A stretch of 16,599 nt of DNA from CAYRVX01 sp964642165 (GTDB lineage: Bacteria; Planctomycetota; Phycisphaerae; SM23-33). Every line of letters starts with the position of its first letter. Position 1 is the first letter of the stretch. Both the position numbers and the translations under genes were made by a program. The notes beneath the pieces are model-generated. The model saw only the letters and a program-made list of their open reading frames with translations, did not search any database and had not been told where the DNA came from. Shown here piece by piece: positions 13,726 to 16,599 of the stretch. The stretch spans positions 1-16,599 of the forward strand of contig CAZXOC010000162.1 of assembly GCA_964642165.1 (NCBI GenBank), read 5' to 3'.

Positions 13726-16494
13726 TCAGAGCTTCCGGGCGACCTCGACCTTCTGGTAGAACTCCAGGATGTCGCCTTCCTTGATGTCGTCGTACCCGGC
13801 GACCTTGAGGCCGCACTCCAGTCCCGCGCGGACCTCTCGGGCGTCGTCCTTGAACCGCTTGAGGCTCTCCAGCCTCCGTCCGTCCTCGACCACGAGGTTG
13901 TTGCGCGTCAGCCGGACCAGGGCGTTGCGGTTGACCAGCCCGTCGGTGACGTAGCACCCGGCGATGGTCCCGATGCGCGAGATCCGGTACACGCGGCGGA
14001 CCTCGGCCCGCCCGAGCACCTCCTCGCGGATCTCCGGCGCCAGGCCCTCCTCCATGAGCTTGCGGACGTCGTCGACGATGTCGTAGATGACGCGGTAGGT
14101 CCGGATGTCCACGCCGGCCCGTTCGGCGAGTTGGCGGGCCGCCGAGTCGGGCACGGCGTTGAAGCCGATGATGATGGCGCCCGAGGCCTCCGCCAGCATC
14201 ACGTCGCCGGCGCTGATGCCGCCGACGGCCGCGTGGAGCGTGTTCACCCGCACCTCCTCGGTGCCGAGCTTCTCCAGCGAGCTCTTCAGCGCCTCGACCG
14301 ATCCCTGCACGTCGGCCTTGATGATCGCCGGCACCTCGTTGATCTCGCCGGCCTCGATCTGGCTGAGCAGGCTCTCCAGCGTGGGGCGCGGGCCGGTGGC
14401 GAGCTGTTCGGCCCGGCCGGCGCGGCGGCGGTCCTCCGCCACGGAGCGGGCGGCATCCAGGTTCGCCACCACGTAGAACCGGTCGCCGGCCACCGGGACT
14501 TCGTCCAGCCCGGCGACCTCCACGGGGGTGGACGGCGAGGCCTGCTGGATCTCGCAACTCTTGTCGTCGAGCATCTGGCGGACGCGCCCGTAGCCTCGCC
14601 CGGCGAGCACCACGTCGCCGATGCGCATGGTGCCGTTGCGGACCAGCAGTCTCGCCAGGGCGCCGCGCCCGGTGTCCATCTCCGCCTCGATCACGTACCC
14701 CATGGCGGGGGCCTCGACCTCGGCGCCCAGTTCCAGCAGTTCGGCTTCGAGGCTGAGGATCTCGATCAGCTCGTCGATGCCCTGGCCCGTCTCGGCAGAG
14801 GTCTGGATGACCTCGATCTCGCCGCCCCACTCCCGGGGCTGGAGCCCGTTCTCGGCGAGCTGCCCCATCGCCCGCTGGATGTTGGCGTTCGGCACGTCGA
14901 CCTTGTTGAGGGCCACCACGATCGGCACCTTGGCGGCGCGGGCGTGGCTGATGGCCTCGACGGTCTGGGGCATGACGCCGTCGTCCGCGGCGACCACGAG
15001 CACGACCACGTCGGTCATGTTCGCCCCGCGGGCCCGCATGGCGGTGAAGGCCTCGTGCCCCGGCGTGTCCAGGAAGACCACGTGCTTGTCTTCCACGTCG
15101 TAGCGGTACGCGCCGATGTGCTGGGTGATGCCGCCCGCCTCGCCGGGCGCCACCGACGTGTGCCGGATCCGGTCCAGCAGCGACGTCTTGCCGTGGTCGA
15201 CGTGCCCGAGGAACGTCACCACCGGCGCGCGCGGCGCCTTGGTGCCTTCCTCGCGGGCACCGAGCTTCTCGACGAGCTCCTCCTCCGCCGACTTCGCCCG
15301 CTGGACCACCAGCTCGATGTCGAGATCCGCGGCGACCGTCTCGGCCAACGCCGTGTCGATCGTCTGGTTGACGGTCGCCATCACGCCCAGTTCCATCAGC
15401 TTGCGGATGATCTCGGCGGACTTCAGGCCCGTGGCCGCCGAGAGACCCTTCACCGTGATCGGCTCCTCGACCTCGACCGTGCCGGCCTTCAGGCTCGGCC
15501 GGGCGGCGATGCCCCTTCGGCCAACGGAGGCACGGTGGCGTCTCAGCCCGCCGCCGGACGCGGCCGCCAGACGCGCCGAGCGCTCCTCCAGGTCTCGCTC
15601 GCGCCATTCCCGGATGCGGTCCCCGCTCGGGGCGCTCCGCCCGCTGCCGGCGCGCCGTCGTGGGCTGCGGCGCTTGCTCTTCTTGCGGGCCGCACCGGCC
15701 GCCTCCGTCAGCGTCGGCGGCTTGCCACGCCCGCCGCGCCCGGTAATGGGCGTCGGGCCGTACTGGGTCGGCACCGGCGGCTGGCGGCGCCGCGGACGGC
15801 GCTCGATGTAGTCCGGCGCCTCGACCCGGACGACCCGCGGGCCCTGGAGCCTGGCCGGCTTGGGCACCACCTGGGGCCCGGCGGGCTGGACGGCCTCGGG
15901 CTCCTCCGCCTCGGGCGGCTCTTCCTCGGGGGCTTCGGCCACGGCCTTCGGGGGCTCTTCGGCGGCCTCGGTCGGCGGCGCCTCAGCCTCGACGGGCGGC
16001 TGCACGTCGGCGGCCGCCCGTGCAGGCGCCTCGGCGGCGACGGCCGCTGCCTCCTCCTGCTCCGGCTCAGCCGCTTCGACGGGCTCAGCGGCCTCGGCCG
16101 CCTCGGGCGGCGGCTCGGCCACCGCCGTCGTCGCCTCGGGCGGCTCGCCCGGCGCCGCCTCCGCGACGGCTTGCCCTGCCGCCACAGCCGCCCCCTCGGG
16201 TGCCTGGTCCTTCTCCTCGACCGCCGCTTCTTCCTCGGCCTTGGCCTCGGGCTTCTTGCGCTGGCTCTTGCGGGCCTGGGCGCGGGCTCTCTTCAGGTCC
16301 ACGTGCTCGGTCGTCTCGACCGCCGTGTGAACCGGGTTCTCCTCGCTGAACCACTCGCGAACCGTCTCTTCCAGGCCCGCCGAAACGGTGGACATGTGGT
16401 TCTTGATCTCGATCCCCTCGGCGCGACACTTGGTCAGCAGGGCCTTGCTGGTCACGCCGAGTTCTCTGGCCAACTCAAATACACGCGTCGCCAA
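13726..16494 (-). CDS. infB: Translation initiation factor IF-2
   Basis: A 922-residue IF-2, the GTPase that brings initiator tRNA to the ribosome. Residues 1-50 are the IF2_N helical module (RVFELARELGVTSKALL). Residues about 80-330 are low complexity: first Glu/Ala/Pro-rich, then basic (KKSKRRSPRRRAGSGR), probably disordered. A second IF2_N-like module follows (PITVKGLSAATGLKSAEI). The G domain has G1 GHVDHGKT at 430-437, G3 DTPGH at 476-480 and G4 NKVD at 530-533; domains II-IV complete the protein (SIEAGEINEVPAIIKADVQG onward). The start codon is TTG at 16494: GGGAG (16501-16505) lies six bases upstream, the next ATG upstream is out of frame, and homology begins at ATRVFELA. It heads the minus-strand operon; nusA would be expected just beyond the right edge. 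Confidence 0.96.
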   Translation of the reverse strand: MATRVFELARELGVTSKALLTKCRAEGIEIKNHMSTVSAGLEETVREWFSEENPVHTAVETTEHVDLKRARAQARKSQRKKPEAKAEEEAAVEEKDQAPEGAAVAAGQAVAEAAPGEPPEATTAVAEPPPEAAEAAEPVEAAEPEQEEAAAVAAEAPARAAADVQPPVEAEAPPTEAAEEPPKAVAEAPEEEPPEAEEPEAVQPAGPQVVPKPARLQGPRVVRVEAPDYIERRPRRRQPPVPTQYGPTPITGRGGRGKPPTLTEAAGAARKKSKRRSPRRRAGSGRSAPSGDRIREWRERDLEERSARLAAASGGGLRRHRASVGRRGIAARPSLKAGTVEVEEPITVKGLSAATGLKSAEIIRKLMELGVMATVNQTIDTALAETVAADLDIELVVQRAKSAEEELVEKLGAREEGTKAPRAPVVTFLGHVDHGKTSLLDRIRHTSVAPGEAGGITQHIGAYRYDVEDKHVVFLDTPGHEAFTAMRARGANMTDVVVLVVAADDGVMPQTVEAISHARAAKVPIVVALNKVDVPNANIQRAMGQLAENGLQPREWGGEIEVIQTSAETGQGIDELIEILSLEAELLELGAEVEAPAMGYVIEAEMDTGRGALARLLVRNGTMRIGDVVLAGRGYGRVRQMLDDKSCEIQQASPSTPVEVAGLDEVPVAGDRFYVVANLDAARSVAEDRRRAGRAEQLATGPRPTLESLLSQIEAGEINEVPAIIKADVQGSVEALKSSLEKLGTEEVRVNTLHAAVGGISAGDVMLAEASGAIIIGFNAVPDSAARQLAERAGVDIRTYRVIYDIVDDVRKLMEEGLAPEIREEVLGRAEVRRVYRISRIGTIAGCYVTDGLVNRNALVRLTRNNLVVEDGRRLESLKRFKDDAREVRAGLECGLKVAGYDDIKEGDILEFYQKVEVARKL

Positions 16495-16599
16495 GAGGTT
16501 CTCCCGGCAAAGAACAAAGCATCGGACGCTCGGTTGTTGCGGCCGAAACGTTCGGCCGGTCTCCGCGCTCGAGGCGCGTTACGACGGCGAGGGTTTCTC
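16495..16599 (-). other. infB upstream region with a strong hairpin
   Basis: The 105 bases before infB hold the ribosome site (16501-16505) and a perfect 8-bp inverted repeat, CGGCCGAA-ACG-TTCGGCCG, at 16540-16558. No T-run follows in the infB direction, so it is more likely a processing or attenuation hairpin than an intrinsic terminator. In one minus-strand frame a TAA occurs at 16581-16579, which could be the end of an upstream gene such as nusA, but only five codons before it are visible and I cannot confirm it. Confidence 0.4.

Noticed and set aside
13340..15607. A 755-codon minus-strand frame overlapping infB, ylxP and rbfA
   Set aside because: It is a shifted frame within infB and runs through the stops and starts of two other conserved genes; its sequence is Arg/Gly-rich without a family.
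15860..16330. A plus-strand Ser/Ala/Gly-rich frame opposite the infB low-complexity region
   Set aside because: It is the antisense shadow of the Glu/Ala/Pro-rich linker of IF-2.
1..16599. CRISPR arrays, tRNA or rRNA genes
   Set aside because: Reading both strands I saw no regularly spaced repeats, no tRNA arm pattern and no rRNA-like stretches; a tRNAscan or Infernal run would be more reliable than reading by eye.

Overview
The window looks like a chromosomal piece of a high-GC, free-living bacterium, most likely a Planctomycetota (PVC group) genome or metagenome contig. The clues are two cysteine-type sulfatases, the tail of an FAD-dependent oxidoreductase of the kind that clusters with sulfatases, a PEP-CTERM secreted protein, a degraded REP-associated transposase, and a very large TPR lipoprotein. 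The lineage is an inference from gene content; there is no rRNA in the window.

Layout. Genes from 1 to 6718 are on the plus strand. First come the last 49 codons of an FAD-dependent oxidoreductase, a doubtful short ORF (202-453), and a sulfatase with no visible signal peptide (450-1808) whose GTG start overlaps the stop of that short ORF. A 0.93 kb stretch without an intact gene follows (1809-2742). It holds a decayed REP-associated tyrosine transposase (RAYT) between near-perfect inverted repeats, then a good sigma-70-type promoter at 2406-2433 and about 300 nt of leader rich in inverted repeats. This leads into a secreted PEP-CTERM protein (2743-3486). After a 387-bp stretch with only hairpins and possible remnants come pyruvate kinase (pyk, 3874-5292) and, 37 bp later, a Tat-exported sulfatase (5330-6718).

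The rest is on the minus strand and meets the plus-strand block tail to tail with only 7 bp between stop codons (6718/6726). Read in transcription order from the right edge: infB (16494-13726, TTG start), ylxP/DUF503, rbfA, an endonuclease III-like helix-hairpin-helix protein with a histone H1-like basic tail, a 1276-residue TPR lipoprotein, a YebC/TACO1 family protein, and a YfcE-type metallophosphoesterase. The infB-ylxP-rbfA order is the conserved translation-factor cluster. Gaps in the first six genes are short (12-67 bp), so one long transcript is likely; the phosphoesterase sits 162 bp further on and may be separate.

How the parts fit. The left 3.8 kb looks like accessory DNA for sulfated polysaccharide use and cell-surface display, with somewhat lower GC at third codon positions and mobile-element debris. 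The right part is core metabolism and translation. The items most worth a second look are the structured leader in front of the PEP-CTERM gene, the RAYT fossil with its flanking inverted repeats, the basic-tailed endonuclease III-like protein coupled to rbfA, and a possible leaderless pyk transcript. I did not find a clearly new multi-gene defence or mobile system here.
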